64,000 bases of DNA from SMWD01 sp964629475. Lineage in GTDB: Bacteria > Pseudomonadota > Gammaproteobacteria > Steroidobacterales > GCA-2729495. The position numbers and the translations under genes were made by a program. Of this stretch, positions 17,289 to 26,590 are shown piece after piece. The notes under the pieces were generated by a model, which worked only from the letters and a program-made list of their open reading frames with translations, was not told the origin of the DNA and made no database searches. Every line of letters starts with the position of its first letter. Position 1 is the stretch's first letter. The stretch covers positions 61,962-125,961 of the forward strand of contig CAZVQW010000006.1 in assembly GCA_964629475.1 (NCBI GenBank), read 5' to 3'.

Positions 17289-20200
17289 TCATCGGTCACT
17301 GCCAACGTGACAGCTTGTGCACTCTCTCTCTACAGGCGGCGTGGCACAGGCTTCGTTCGACTGTAGCGACTCGACGCCGTTCGTAACCGACGTCACGACA
17401 TAACAGTACAGTTGACCGCCGGTCAGGCCGCCATCGGCATAAACCGCGAAGCCGCTCTGGTGACCACCGGCGATCAAGGCATACGGACCGCCCTGACTGG
17501 TGCTGCGATACACGTTGTATTCATCGGCCCCGCTCACCGGCGCCCAGGTCACGTTGATCTTGCCGGTCTTCGCGCGAGCGGCCAGGTTGAAGATCGTCTG
17601 CTCCGGTTCCGTAGCCTCGTTAACCGTCACAACCAGCGTATCGCTGCCGACTCCGCCGTCATCGTCCGTCACCGTCACCGTGACGGTATAGATACCGTCA
17701 TCGGCATAGACATGACTCAGCGCGAAGGTCTTATCGGGATTCAGCACAAGCTGTGCACCGGTACCGTCACCGTAATCGACCTCACCCGTCCAGGTGTCCT
17801 CGACACCCGGGTCAGTGAACGAACCGGCGCCGGTGAACGTATCACCCTCGTCGATCGTGGCGTCCGGCCCGGCATCGACGGTCGGCGCTACGTTGTTCAC
17901 CGTCACCGTCGTGGCGTCGGTGTCTGTCAACAGGCCGTCACTGACCTCCAGACCAATCGTGAACGTGCCGTCATCGATGCCGTCGAAGCTCGGATTGACG
18001 CCGGTCGCATCGTCGTACTGACCGTCGTTATCCAGGTCCCATGCATACGTCAGCGCAGTGCCGTTCGGGTCACTGGAGCCGGAACCGTCGAGTACCGCGC
18101 TCGAGCCCTCATTGATCGAGTACGGGCCGTTTGCATCAGCGACCGGCGGCAGGTTACTCGGCCCCTCTACCGTGACGACCAGGCTGTCACTACCGACACC
18201 ACCGTCATCGTCGGTGACGACGACCGTGACCGTGAACTGCCCCTGACCGGCGTAAGTATGGCCAAGGCTGAAGGTCTTGTCAGAATTCAGCACCAGTGGC
18301 TGAACTCCGGAGCCGTCGCCATAGTCGACCGTCGCCGTCCAGGTATCGCTGCCCGGATCCGTGAACGAACCGGCACCGGCGAACGGATCGCCTTCGCCAA
18401 TCGTGTCATCCGGCCCGACATCGACCAGCGGCGGCACATTGTTGACCGTGACGATAGCCGAATCGATGCCGACCCCGCCGTCATCGTCGACCACCGTCAC
18501 GGTAACCGTGTAGATACCGTCATCGGCATAACCATGACTCAGTGCGAAGCTCTTGTCCGGGTTCAGCGCCAGCGGCTGCGGTCCGGAGCCGTCGCCGTAG
18601 TCGACCGTTGCGGTCCAGGTATCTTCGCTGCCCGGGTCGCTGAACGAACCGGCGCTCGTGAACGTCCCGCCTTCGTTGATGAGCTTATCCGGACCGGCAT
18701 CGACGACCGGATTGACGTTATTGACGGTGACCGTCGCCGTCGTCGTATCGTCCAGCAGGCCGTCCGTGACGCGCAGGCCGATCGTATAAATGCCGTCGTC
18801 GGCACCGATGTAACCCGGGTTCGGCCCGAGCGCGTCGTCGTACTGCCCGTCGTTGTCCAGATCCCACTCGTAAGTCAGCGGGTCGCCGTTCGGATCGGTC
18901 GAACCGGTGCCGTCGAGCACGATATTCGAACCTTCATTGACGACATACGGGCCGTTTGCATCCGCGCTCGGTCCGAGGTTCTCGACGACCGTGACCGTGC
19001 CGAAGTCGACATCCGACAGCGGCACGTTGTCAACATTCAGGACGCCATTATCCCAGACGCGCAGGCCGATGTTATAGACGCCGACCTGGTCGAATACCGG
19101 ATCCGGCGTCGCCCCCGTTGTACCGTCGTAGTCGAACGGGAAGCCGTCCAGATCCCACTCGTACAAGGTGATGAAGTCGGTCGGGTCAATGTCGAACGAA
19201 CCGGTGCCATCGAGGCTACACGCCAGCCCGGCTGTACACGTGTACGGCCCGCCGACGACCGCAACCGGCGGATGCGGCGGAATGGCGATGATGATCTCCA
19301 CGGTGTCCGTATCGGTCAGCGCCGGCACGTTATTGTCCGTGACACGCAGTGCCGCCGTGATGGTCTGCGGCAATGTGTTTTCCGGATAATCGGCCAGTGC
19401 ATAGGTGTGCGTGGCCAACGGTTGATCGCTGCTGGAATCGAAGATACCGTCACCGTCGAAGTCCCATTCATATTTCACGAGCGAGCGGAACGGATCGAGA
19501 TGGAACGAACCGGAACCGTCGAACTCGAGCGGGATGTCGACACCCCAGACCCGGTCGCGGCCGGCAACCGCCACCGGCGGCTGCACGAACAGCGTGCGGC
19601 TCAGGATGATGACACCCCAGGCGCTGCGCAACTGATCCCTGATATTTGCCGTGCCCGGGAACCTGCCGGTCGGCAGCTGATCGTCGATCAGCGTACGTGC
19701 GAGGCCGAGCGTGTCGTCACGGAACCAGTCCATGCCGTTGTAGAATTCGACAACCGGCTCGGGCTTGGCAAGACGCATCGACTTGGTCATCGCGTAGTAC
19801 GGATAGTACGGCCGGTTACCCGGATTGATAATGTAGTTGCTGGTCCATGTATCGGCAATCCAGTTCTCGGCCGTGATCCAGCGCGAGTCGTCTGTCGTCT
19901 GATCGCCGAACGACATCTGCACGAGGCCCGATGGCGTGCCGGCAGTCGACAGACCCGGACTGGAATAGCCCCAGCCGGTTCCGCTATACGAATAATCCAT
20001 CCAGAACTGGTTACGCTCCTTGACCCATTCGGGTACCGGGATGCCGAAAACGTCCTGCGAGGCCAGGATGCCAATTGCACCCCACTGGGCCGCGGACTGG
20101 TCGATTGAATTGTTCCAGCTATAGCGCCAGCCACCGCCGACGCCTTGTTCCGTTTGGCCCCAGGCGAACTGGTCGGACATGTCGGTCAGAATGTAGAAAT

Positions 20201-20951
20201 AACTGCGGCGCTTGATACCGTCGACGCCGGTTACCGTGCGCGCCAGCGGCGTGCCGCTGCTGGCGATCGCATCCATGACCTGGCCGCCCTGGTAGATCGG
20301 CTGACCGCCGCTGCTGTTCACCCCGGTCTGGACGCCGATGCCGTTACCGTTCGTATCAGGCTCGCCGTAGGTCTGCACGCCGATCGCGACGGTGCCCAGA
20401 TCGCGGAACAACTGCCGCAGGCCGCGCATGACGGTCTCTGCATACGGGTCGTCGGCGTGACTGACGGTCTCGAGGTGACCGTTGATCTCGAAGGCCTGGA
20501 TCGACGACGACGTCGCACTGGCACGTGCGTTGCTGGTCCAGTAACCGTTCGGGTAGCCGTCCAGCGTGTTCCTGGTCTGCTCGGTATGCAGGTACCACAG
20601 GCCCTCATCGATCGCGACGTTGATCTCGGTCGTCAGGTTCTGCGGCTTGACGACCACAAGGTAATCATCCGACCCGGTGTTGCCGGCCGCGTCGGTCACG
20701 GTCAGCGTAGCCGTGAACGGCGTGCCGGACGGTGCGCTCGGGTAGGTATGCGTGATGCCCAGATCGTACGGATCGGTCACGTTCATGACGGCCGACTGCG
20801 TGCCGTCGCCGAAGTCCCACTGATAAGTGGCCGGGTCCGCATCGCGAACGATGCCCTTCAGGTGGATCGCCTTGCCGTTGTAGGTCTCGTGCGGCACGAG
20901 CGGGTCGAACGCGACCCACGGCACCGTGATGACGTCCGGCGGCAGGCTCAA
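17289..20951 (-). CDS. giant secreted PKD-repeat protein, C-terminal portion
   Basis: About 1,220 residues are read from TTG 20951, but the frame is open to about 21065 and completes a PKD domain there (LGPYTVTLTVEDGAGQ), so this is the continuation of the 21014-22003 frame. In order: a PKD domain; an alpha/alpha-toroid-like region (about 100-470) with repeats such as AIDEGLWYLHTEQ, AAQWGAIGILASQ and RSAWGVIILSRTL; about seven to eight further PKD repeats with WDLDNDGQYDD and TVTVTDDDGGVGSD cores; a fibronectin type III domain (KINVTWAPVSGADEYNVYRS); and a C-terminal CTSCH. It is probably exported and adhesive or matrix-related, which is inference. Confidence 0.8.
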   Translation of the reverse strand: MSLPPDVITVPWVAFDPLVPHETYNGKAIHLKGIVRDADPATYQWDFGDGTQSAVMNVTDPYDLGITHTYPSAPSGTPFTATLTVTDAAGNTGSDDYLVVVKPQNLTTEINVAIDEGLWYLHTEQTRNTLDGYPNGYWTSNARASATSSSIQAFEINGHLETVSHADDPYAETVMRGLRQLFRDLGTVAIGVQTYGEPDTNGNGIGVQTGVNSSGGQPIYQGGQVMDAIASSGTPLARTVTGVDGIKRRSYFYILTDMSDQFAWGQTEQGVGGGWRYSWNNSIDQSAAQWGAIGILASQDVFGIPVPEWVKERNQFWMDYSYSGTGWGYSSPGLSTAGTPSGLVQMSFGDQTTDDSRWITAENWIADTWTSNYIINPGNRPYYPYYAMTKSMRLAKPEPVVEFYNGMDWFRDDTLGLARTLIDDQLPTGRFPGTANIRDQLRSAWGVIILSRTLFVQPPVAVAGRDRVWGVDIPLEFDGSGSFHLDPFRSLVKYEWDFDGDGIFDSSSDQPLATHTYALADYPENTLPQTITAALRVTDNNVPALTDTDTVEIIIAIPPHPPVAVVGGPYTCTAGLACSLDGTGSFDIDPTDFITLYEWDLDGFPFDYDGTTGATPDPVFDQVGVYNIGLRVWDNGVLNVDNVPLSDVDFGTVTVVENLGPSADANGPYVVNEGSNIVLDGTGSTDPNGDPLTYEWDLDNDGQYDDALGPNPGYIGADDGIYTIGLRVTDGLLDDTTTATVTVNNVNPVVDAGPDKLINEGGTFTSAGSFSDPGSEDTWTATVDYGDGSGPQPLALNPDKSFALSHGYADDGIYTVTVTVVDDDGGVGIDSAIVTVNNVPPLVDVGPDDTIGEGDPFAGAGSFTDPGSDTWTATVDYGDGSGVQPLVLNSDKTFSLGHTYAGQGQFTVTVVVTDDDGGVGSDSLVVTVEGPSNLPPVADANGPYSINEGSSAVLDGSGSSDPNGTALTYAWDLDNDGQYDDATGVNPSFDGIDDGTFTIGLEVSDGLLTDTDATTVTVNNVAPTVDAGPDATIDEGDTFTGAGSFTDPGVEDTWTGEVDYGDGTGAQLVLNPDKTFALSHVYADDGIYTVTVTVTDDDGGVGSDTLVVTVNEATEPEQTIFNLAARAKTGKINVTWAPVSGADEYNVYRSTSQGGPYALIAGGHQSGFAVYADGGLTGGQLYCYVVTSVTNGVESLQSNEACATPPVERECTSCHVGSDR

Positions 20952-21013
20952 CGCGACGTTGACATCGACCTGCGTCGAGGAAGTCTGCCCGGCGCCGTCT
21001 TCGACGGTCAGCG

Positions 21014-22003
21014 TTACCGTATACGGACCGAGGCTCTCGACCGAAACATCATCGAGCCCGCCTCACGCAAGTAATAATCAGCGCTGGTTGCAGTCGGATC
21101 GATGCGCCATTCGTACCAGTTGTCCCGGGCATAACTGAAGTTGTTAACAGCACCGCGAGAGCTGCCGAGTTCATAGATCTGCAGCGAGCCGTTGTTGAAG
21201 TAAATCGCGTGCGGCATCTGCGTGTAGCTGTTGTTCGTAGTCGTATTCTTGACGCCGACCATGATTCTCGACGTGCCCGACGACTGCCGGAACTTGCCGC
21301 GGAACGAGTTGCGCTCGCGCCCGAAGTTTTCGTTGCTCTTCAGATACCGCGATCCCCAGCCACCGACGCCGGTTACGCTGGCGATGCCGCCGGACTGGGT
21401 GGCACCTGCAGCCTCCCATACCGTGCTGTCCAGCGCGGCCCCGTTAAAGTCCTCGGTTAACAGCGGGCCGGCCGGGCCTGCGGTCGATGTGAATACATTG
21501 AACGGTCGCATGCCGACGGCATCGATGTCGTTGGTGAAGTTGCCGTCGCCGTCGCGGTCGACGCCGTCATCAAAATCCCAGCGATATTCGACGATGCCGA
21601 AATCATCCGTGGCAGGCCCGGCATCAAAATACACCGGCGGTCCGCCGGCGGCGCCGGCGCTCGGTGCAACCATCGCTGCGACCGGCGGGTCGCCGTCCTC
21701 GATCGTGATCGTCGTGGACTCGCTGTCTGCCTGCAGCGCATGGCCGCGAATCGCGACCACGATATCGGGACCATTTGCGCCGTCCACATCACCGACTGCA
21801 AAACCATAGGCATCGTCTGTAGCAGCCGGCAACCGTGTCGCCGTCTCATCGTTGAAGGCGGCCTTGGCAACCGGTACAAGCGCCCAGGGCGGAAAGACCA
21901 GCGTGAAGGTCAACACATAGAAGAGAATCTGTGTCGTGAGACTCCGTCGGCGAGGCTCATGATCGATCGACAACTTGCTTCCGGATGTGTGCGTCTTGGA
22001 CAT
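21014..22003 (-). CDS. giant secreted PKD-repeat protein, N-terminal portion (frameshifted before completion)
   Basis: ATG 22003 follows a GGAG site. A long signal-type N-terminus (LTTQILFYVLTFTLVFPPWALV) leads into a short FG-GAP-like segment (FAVGDVDGANGPDIVV). The first half of a PKD domain comes next (YRWDFDDGVDRDGDGNFTND), then a lectin/LamG-like module (TEDFNGAALDSTVWEAAG to RDNWYEWRIDP). The reading frame ends 15 codons after DYYLREAG, but the neighbouring frame continues at once with GLDDVSVESLGPYTVTL, the second half of a PKD domain. One indel at about 21053-21064 would explain this. It is preceded by a small lipoprotein gene 20 bases upstream, probably in one operon. Confidence 0.75.
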   Translation of the reverse strand: MSKTHTSGSKLSIDHEPRRRSLTTQILFYVLTFTLVFPPWALVPVAKAAFNDETATRLPAATDDAYGFAVGDVDGANGPDIVVAIRGHALQADSESTTITIEDGDPPVAAMVAPSAGAAGGPPVYFDAGPATDDFGIVEYRWDFDDGVDRDGDGNFTNDIDAVGMRPFNVFTSTAGPAGPLLTEDFNGAALDSTVWEAAGATQSGGIASVTGVGGWGSRYLKSNENFGRERNSFRGKFRQSSGTSRIMVGVKNTTTNNSYTQMPHAIYFNNGSLQIYELGSSRGAVNNFSYARDNWYEWRIDPTATSADYYLREAGSMMFRSRASVRIR

Positions 22004-22023
22004 TAGCAAAGCTCCAGCGGTAT

Positions 22024-22395
22024 TCAGCTTTCCTGGCTCATCAGCAGGTTTGCGAGTTCGTGAACGGCAGAGGAATCAATGTCGCCCGGCAATTCCTCCG
22101 GGCGATTCATATACAGATCGAGAAAGGCGTCACCACCGACCCACCCGGTTCCGGGCAAATAGACGCGACGCGCATCCAGATCGACGATTGATTTGTTTGG
22201 ATCGGGAATAGATTCCAGGTCGTCATCGGCTGACGATTGAGGATCGGCTGCCGGACTCGGCGCGTCGACAACGGACATCTCCGGCGGCGCTTGCATGGCC
22301 GGATCATCGACCTGCCTGATGTCTGACCCCGGTTCAGGTTCCTGTCCACAACCTGCCAGCAATGCAACCGAGCCAATAAATACAGCCGCGATCAG
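22024..22395 (-). CDS. small acidic lipoprotein, unknown function
   Basis: The product has about 123 residues with a lipobox (VALLAGC) and then a Pro/Asp/Ser-rich linker. It ends in a short folded-looking region (DARRVYLPGTGWVGGDAFLDLYMNRP cut in parts). A TTG at 22362 would start inside the lipobox, so the signal peptide requires an upstream start. CTG 22395 is the only in-frame candidate before a stop. The gene ends 20 bases before the PKD giant and probably forms an operon with it, perhaps as an outer-membrane partner. No family is recognised. Confidence 0.5.
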   Translation of the reverse strand: MIAAVFIGSVALLAGCGQEPEPGSDIRQVDDPAMQAPPEMSVVDAPSPAADPQSSADDDLESIPDPNKSIVDLDARRVYLPGTGWVGGDAFLDLYMNRPEELPGDIDSSAVHELANLLMSQES

Positions 22396-22584
22396 GTGTC
22401 ACGACAAGTGCTGCGATGCTGTTTCTTTACCGACGGACTTCAACCCGGCTTCTCCCCAAGATTGCCCCGTGCCCGGATCAAGAATCGAAAGAGATCACCA
22501 GGATGAGATCCCATCGGTCTGCCCGTGCCGGGCCATTTGTTATTCTGGGCTCGACCACGGGCCGCAGGCTCGTAATCGATAGCC

Positions 22585-23112
22585 TTAAAGTTTACGCTTA
22601 CTTCGCACGCTGAACGAATAGGCCGACAGACGATCTGTAAGCCTGACATTTTCGACACGTAATCTGTCGAGTTCCTCCGCTTCCGCCGCTGCAGCGGTCT
22701 CGCGAGCCGCAACCTCGGCTTCGATCTCGCCGACCCGCGCCTCACGATCACTGAGGCTCGCGGTCAACGACTCAAGTTTGGCGAGAGCCTTATCACGTTC
22801 ACGCTCGACCTCCGTCACGCGCAGAATGGCCGGCTTATCAGGAACGAGATAGGTTTTCTTGGTCCATCCCGTACGACCATCCGGTAACGTGACTCGAGCG
22901 TGATAGAGATTTTCTTCCAGAATATCGACGCGGTCACCGCTGTTGAGTTTAGTGAATGACCTGTCGCTCGTGTCGGGTAGCGCATGCACACCGAGCTGCA
23001 GGCGATCGGTAACGTAAGCCGTCTCCGCCTGCACACCGCCGAAAATAACAACCAGTGCGCACACACACATGACACGGCAAATCAGCTTATCAATCACTGC
23101 TCGTAAACCCAT
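22585..23112 (-). CDS. periplasmic SH3b-domain protein with C-terminal coiled coil
   Basis: The 175-residue protein has a signal (to FGGVQAETAYV) and a bacterial SH3 domain at about 30-95 (LHALPDTSD-like start, GDRVDILEEN, DGRTGWTKKTYLV). A coiled coil follows (about 97-160, ERERDKALAKLESL..). It resembles the SH3-domain proteins of the TIGR04211 type but lacks their C-terminal membrane helix; it ends in RSKRKL. It overlaps the end of dacB by 19 bases, which suggests co-transcription and a role at the cell wall. Confidence 0.75.
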   Translation of the reverse strand: MGLRAVIDKLICRVMCVCALVVIFGGVQAETAYVTDRLQLGVHALPDTSDRSFTKLNSGDRVDILEENLYHARVTLPDGRTGWTKKTYLVPDKPAILRVTEVERERDKALAKLESLTASLSDREARVGEIEAEVAARETAAAAEAEELDRLRVENVRLTDRLSAYSFSVRSKRKL

Positions 23113-24542
23113 CTCAATAAAGCGCTTTGCGCCTCTTCTCCCGGCCCCCGGTGTGCATCGACGCCATTGTGAATAGCGACGACGACATACTCGTTATCGG
23201 ACTGACTGCGAACATAACCCACCATCGAAAATACATCATCCAGCCGTCCGGTCTTCAGATGTATGCGCCCGGCCAGTTTTTTCTCACGAAATCTGCGCCG
23301 CATCGTGCCGTCCATGCCGGCCAGCGCCAATGACGAAACAAATTCGGCACGATAAATACTCTGATCGGCAACCAGTAACAACTGCGCCATGCTCTGCGCT
23401 GAAATTCGGGCATCTCGCGACAGCCCGGCGCCATTGTCGATGTGCAGACCCGGAAAATCCAGCCCATGCTCGCTGAGTGTCTGCACGGCCGCACGGCGAC
23501 CCTTGCTGACGGTTGCCGGTGCGCCGAAGCGCTCGACGCCGACGGTCAGCAACAGGTGGCGAGCCATGACGTTATTGCTCCACTTATTGATCGAGCGAAT
23601 GACATCCGACAACGGCAACGATTCCATGACATGAAACGGTTCGAGACCATCGGGCACTTCGGCGACTCGCATCGTGCCGGCGAGTGACGAGCCACTTTCC
23701 TCCCACAGACCCCGGAACACGCCATAGGCGAAAGTCGGCGGGCTTAACAGGGCCCGCGACATTCGATATTCCGGACAGCGGCTGCCGATCCGTCCGGAAA
23801 ACGTCACGCGATCGAGTTCGGTCCGATCGGTCGGCTCGATCACGATACCGTTCTGGTAACCACCACAGCGGCCGTCGCCCACTTCAATACGGTTACGCAT
23901 ATCGAGATTCACCGGCAGCGGGTCGGCGATGATCTCGACGCGATTAGTGACCGGGTCCGGGTTAAAAATAAAACTGATTGCCTGAAAGTTGACGAGCAAT
24001 GCGTCTGGTACGACATTGTAGGTACGCAGCGCCTGACCATCGAACGCGCCCCGGTCGATCAGCGGCATATCGAAATATGTATTGTCGATGACGAGATCGC
24101 CGTCGATGTCTGTCAGTCCGCGCTGGCGCATCTGGCGCAGGAACAGCCAGAAGCGTTCGACCACCATGTACGGATCGCCGTAACCCTTGAGATACAAATC
24201 GCCGTCGAGCATCCCGTTCGTCAGTGAACCACCGAGATATGCCTCGGTCATCCAGTGATAGCTTGGGCCAAGGGCTTCGAGGGCCACGAATGTCGTCAAC
24301 AGCTTCATCGTCGATGCCGGATTGCGCGGTGTGTCCGGATTAATAGCCAGTAACGGCTCGTCGGCATCGACACGCTGTACGATGACGCTGAAGCTGTCGG
24401 CGTCAATGTTGTGGGCGTCGATAATTCGTTGCACGCTGGCGGGTAGTTCGCTCGTGGATTGCGCCAGAGTGGCCGGCACAAACAGTACGTAAAAAACCGT
24501 GGCGTACACGGGTAATAATAAGAGCCTGGAAAACAACCTCAT
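23094..24542 (-). CDS. dacB: D-alanyl-D-alanine carboxypeptidase/endopeptidase (PBP4, S13 family)
   Basis: This 482-residue S13 penicillin-binding protein has a signal peptide. The three active-site motifs are STMK (Ser77, Lys80), SNN in INKWSNNVMARH, and KTG in HLKTGRLDD. It cleaves the terminal D-Ala and cross-links in peptidoglycan in the periplasm. The lengths between motifs allow the extra domain typical of PBP4. An SH3b/coiled-coil gene overlaps its 3' end. Confidence 0.92.
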   Translation of the reverse strand: MRLFSRLLLLPVYATVFYVLFVPATLAQSTSELPASVQRIIDAHNIDADSFSVIVQRVDADEPLLAINPDTPRNPASTMKLLTTFVALEALGPSYHWMTEAYLGGSLTNGMLDGDLYLKGYGDPYMVVERFWLFLRQMRQRGLTDIDGDLVIDNTYFDMPLIDRGAFDGQALRTYNVVPDALLVNFQAISFIFNPDPVTNRVEIIADPLPVNLDMRNRIEVGDGRCGGYQNGIVIEPTDRTELDRVTFSGRIGSRCPEYRMSRALLSPPTFAYGVFRGLWEESGSSLAGTMRVAEVPDGLEPFHVMESLPLSDVIRSINKWSNNVMARHLLLTVGVERFGAPATVSKGRRAAVQTLSEHGLDFPGLHIDNGAGLSRDARISAQSMAQLLLVADQSIYRAEFVSSLALAGMDGTMRRRFREKKLAGRIHLKTGRLDDVFSMVGYVRSQSDNEYVVVAIHNGVDAHRGPGEEAQSALLRWVYEQ

Positions 24543-24555
24543 CGACCGATGCGCT

Positions 24556-26391
24556 TCACAAGATGCTGCGCGGACGCCGACCGTTGGCTGATGGCCGCTC
24601 GATATCCATCGAGTGCATACGGTCGGTCAGCGTACTCGGCTTCAGGCCCAGCAATTGGGCTGCGCCGTTCTCGCCGGAAATTCGCCAACCCGCGACTTCG
24701 AGGGCCACAATCATGTTCCGGCGTACGTGTTCGCGCATTGCCGCATCGGTTAAAAACGATGGCGCGCTGTCCGGATCGGAACCTGGTGCGTCTATAGCGG
24801 GTGGCTGTAACTGCGCCTCGGGCATCGACAGGTCGAGTCGCAAATGCCGTTCATCCGACAGGATCACGGCGCGCTCGATAACATTTTTCAGTTCGCGAAC
24901 GTTGCCCGGCCAGTCGTATGCACGCAACGCGTCGACCTGCGATTGCGTGAACTTCAGTGTCTCGCGACCGAAGTCACGACACACCTGCTCGAGTATGTGT
25001 ACCGCGAGCATGACGACATCCTCACCCCGTCTGCGCAGCGGCGGCACCAGGACCGGAAAAACTCCGAGCCGATAATAGAGATCTTCACGAAACTCACCGA
25101 TCTCGACGGCTTTTTCCAGATCCTTGTTCGTCGCGGCAATAACCCGCACATCGACGCTGCGTGACCGGTCTTCACCGACGCGCTCGAATTCCTTTTCCTG
25201 CAGCACACGCAACAGCTTACCCTGCAATGCGAGTGGAATCTCGCCCACCTCATCGAGAAACAGCGTCCCGCCGTCGGCGAGTTGGAACCGGCCGATGCGA
25301 TCCTGATGTGCGCCTGTAAACGCACCGCGAACATGGCCGAAGAATTCGCTCTCGAACAGCTCGTCGGGTATCGATGCACAATTGACCTTGACCAGGGGTT
25401 TGTCACACCGGCCGCTGCGCGCATGAATGGCGTGTGCAACAAGCTCCTTGCCGGAACCGGTCTCACCGACGATCAGCACACTGGCCGGTGTATCGGCAAC
25501 CGCCTCGATACGCGCTGTCATGCCTACCAGCGCGGGGCTTTCACCGACGATCTCACCGAGATTCATCGCTACATTGACTTCCTCGCGCAGGTAATCCCGC
25601 TCACGCTCAAGTTCATTATTGAGTCGCTCGATCTCGACATAGGCATCACGAAGTTTCGCCTCGGCACGGTTTCGCTCCGTGACATCCTTACTCGCAACGA
25701 ACAATGTCGCCTGGCCGGTCAGGGGATCGTGCATTCTGCGTGACGACATGACGACATCGATCAGCTCACCGTTCTTCGTGAGCATCTGGCGCGGCACGTT
25801 ACTGCGGTTACCGGCTTTGATGGCATCGCGAATCTTGCCACCGAGCAAGGGCTCGCGAGCCTCTTCGCTGAGAAAACCAAGAATGCTGCGCCCGATGACT
25901 TCTGCGCGCTTATAGCCGAGTTTGTGGAGCCAGTGATCGCTGACCGCCGTGATACAACCGTCAGCATCAACCGTATGCAACAGGGCTGGTGTCGATTCAT
26001 ACAAATCGCGGAAGCGTTCTTTCAGCCTGGCCCGGTCGGATAGCTCGGTGAACACCGACAGAGAACGGATCAATTGACCGTCTTCATCGGTCTCCGCCAT
26101 CGTTGTCGTGAGCAACGTCACCTTTTCACCGCTCTTGGCCGACAACTCGACCGGCACATGATCGAGTCGCCCCGTGCGCCGAAACAGCGGCAAATGTTCC
26201 TCGACAATGTGCCGGAGACCTTCCGGAGTTGCCACGTCCTGCGGTTGCCGACCGCGCATCTCCTCACAGCTGTAACCGAGCCGTCTGACCCACTCGTCGC
26301 TGACGTCGGTAAAACAGCCGTCGGCATCCATCAACGCTGCGATGACCGGCAGCTCGTGAAACAGCCATGAATAGCGATCGTTTGTGGTCAT
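24556..26391 (-). CDS. sigma-54-dependent transcriptional activator with PAS sensor domains
   Basis: The product has 611 residues. Two PAS domains (about 5-115 and 125-235) and a coiled linker (AEAKLRDAYVEIERLNNELE) lead into an AAA+ domain with Walker A GETGSGKE, the sigma-54 contact loop GAFTGA, Walker B GGTLFLDEVGE and the arginine finger region FREDLYYRLGVFP. A Fis-type helix-turn-helix (about 570-605, AAQLLGLKPSTLTDRM) ends the protein. There is no receiver domain, so the input is sensed by PAS. ATG 26391 lies immediately beside a set of TTCCGTGA palindromes and opposite a sigma-54 promoter for a small exported protein, its likely target. Confidence 0.92.
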   Translation of the reverse strand: MTTNDRYSWLFHELPVIAALMDADGCFTDVSDEWVRRLGYSCEEMRGRQPQDVATPEGLRHIVEEHLPLFRRTGRLDHVPVELSAKSGEKVTLLTTTMAETDEDGQLIRSLSVFTELSDRARLKERFRDLYESTPALLHTVDADGCITAVSDHWLHKLGYKRAEVIGRSILGFLSEEAREPLLGGKIRDAIKAGNRSNVPRQMLTKNGELIDVVMSSRRMHDPLTGQATLFVASKDVTERNRAEAKLRDAYVEIERLNNELERERDYLREEVNVAMNLGEIVGESPALVGMTARIEAVADTPASVLIVGETGSGKELVAHAIHARSGRCDKPLVKVNCASIPDELFESEFFGHVRGAFTGAHQDRIGRFQLADGGTLFLDEVGEIPLALQGKLLRVLQEKEFERVGEDRSRSVDVRVIAATNKDLEKAVEIGEFREDLYYRLGVFPVLVPPLRRRGEDVVMLAVHILEQVCRDFGRETLKFTQSQVDALRAYDWPGNVRELKNVIERAVILSDERHLRLDLSMPEAQLQPPAIDAPGSDPDSAPSFLTDAAMREHVRRNMIVALEVAGWRISGENGAAQLLGLKPSTLTDRMHSMDIERPSANGRRPRSIL

Positions 26392-26410
26392 CGACGCAGT
26401 ATACACGGAT

Positions 26411-26457
26411 TTCCGTGAAAATAGTTCACGACTTTCCGTGAATCACGGAATTCCGTG
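26411..26457. promoter_or_regulatory. palindromic operator cluster (probable enhancer sites for the sigma-54 activator)
   Basis: Several copies of TTCCGTGA occur in both orientations: TTCCGTGAA at 26411; a perfect TTCCGTGA-A-TCACGGAA palindrome at 26434-26450; a second overlapping palindrome CACGGAATTCCGTG at 26444-26457; and CGTGAA..TTCACG at 26414-26430. They lie 45-95 bases upstream of the sigma-54 promoter and directly before the activator gene, the usual place for enhancer and autoregulatory sites. Confidence 0.7.
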
Positions 26458-26502
26458 TGAAGTGCATCGACTTAAGCCATTGATTTTATTGACTGCTCAT
26501 AG

Positions 26503-26519
26503 TTGGCACGCTTCCTGCA
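26503..26519 (+). promoter_or_regulatory. sigma-54 promoter (-24/-12)
   Basis: TTGGCAC at 26503-26509 and TGCA at 26516-26519 match the sigma-54 consensus TTGGCAC-N5-TTGCA except one base. The spacing of GG (26505-6) to GC (26517-8) is exactly 12. Transcription would start near 26530 and serve the small exported-protein gene at 26591. Confidence 0.75.
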
Positions 26520-26590
26520 ATGATAGAAACCGAACCCCACGCATTGGGCATGGGTTGAACTAACTTAGTAATTTTTTATGGTGAGCAACA

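Noticed and set aside
17412..20108. A very long (898-codon) plus-strand open frame opposite the PKD gene
   Set aside because: It is the antisense of tandem PKD repeats rich in GAC, GGC and GTC codons, which leave few stops on the opposite strand. The peptide has no recognisable fold, and the minus-strand product clearly has domains.
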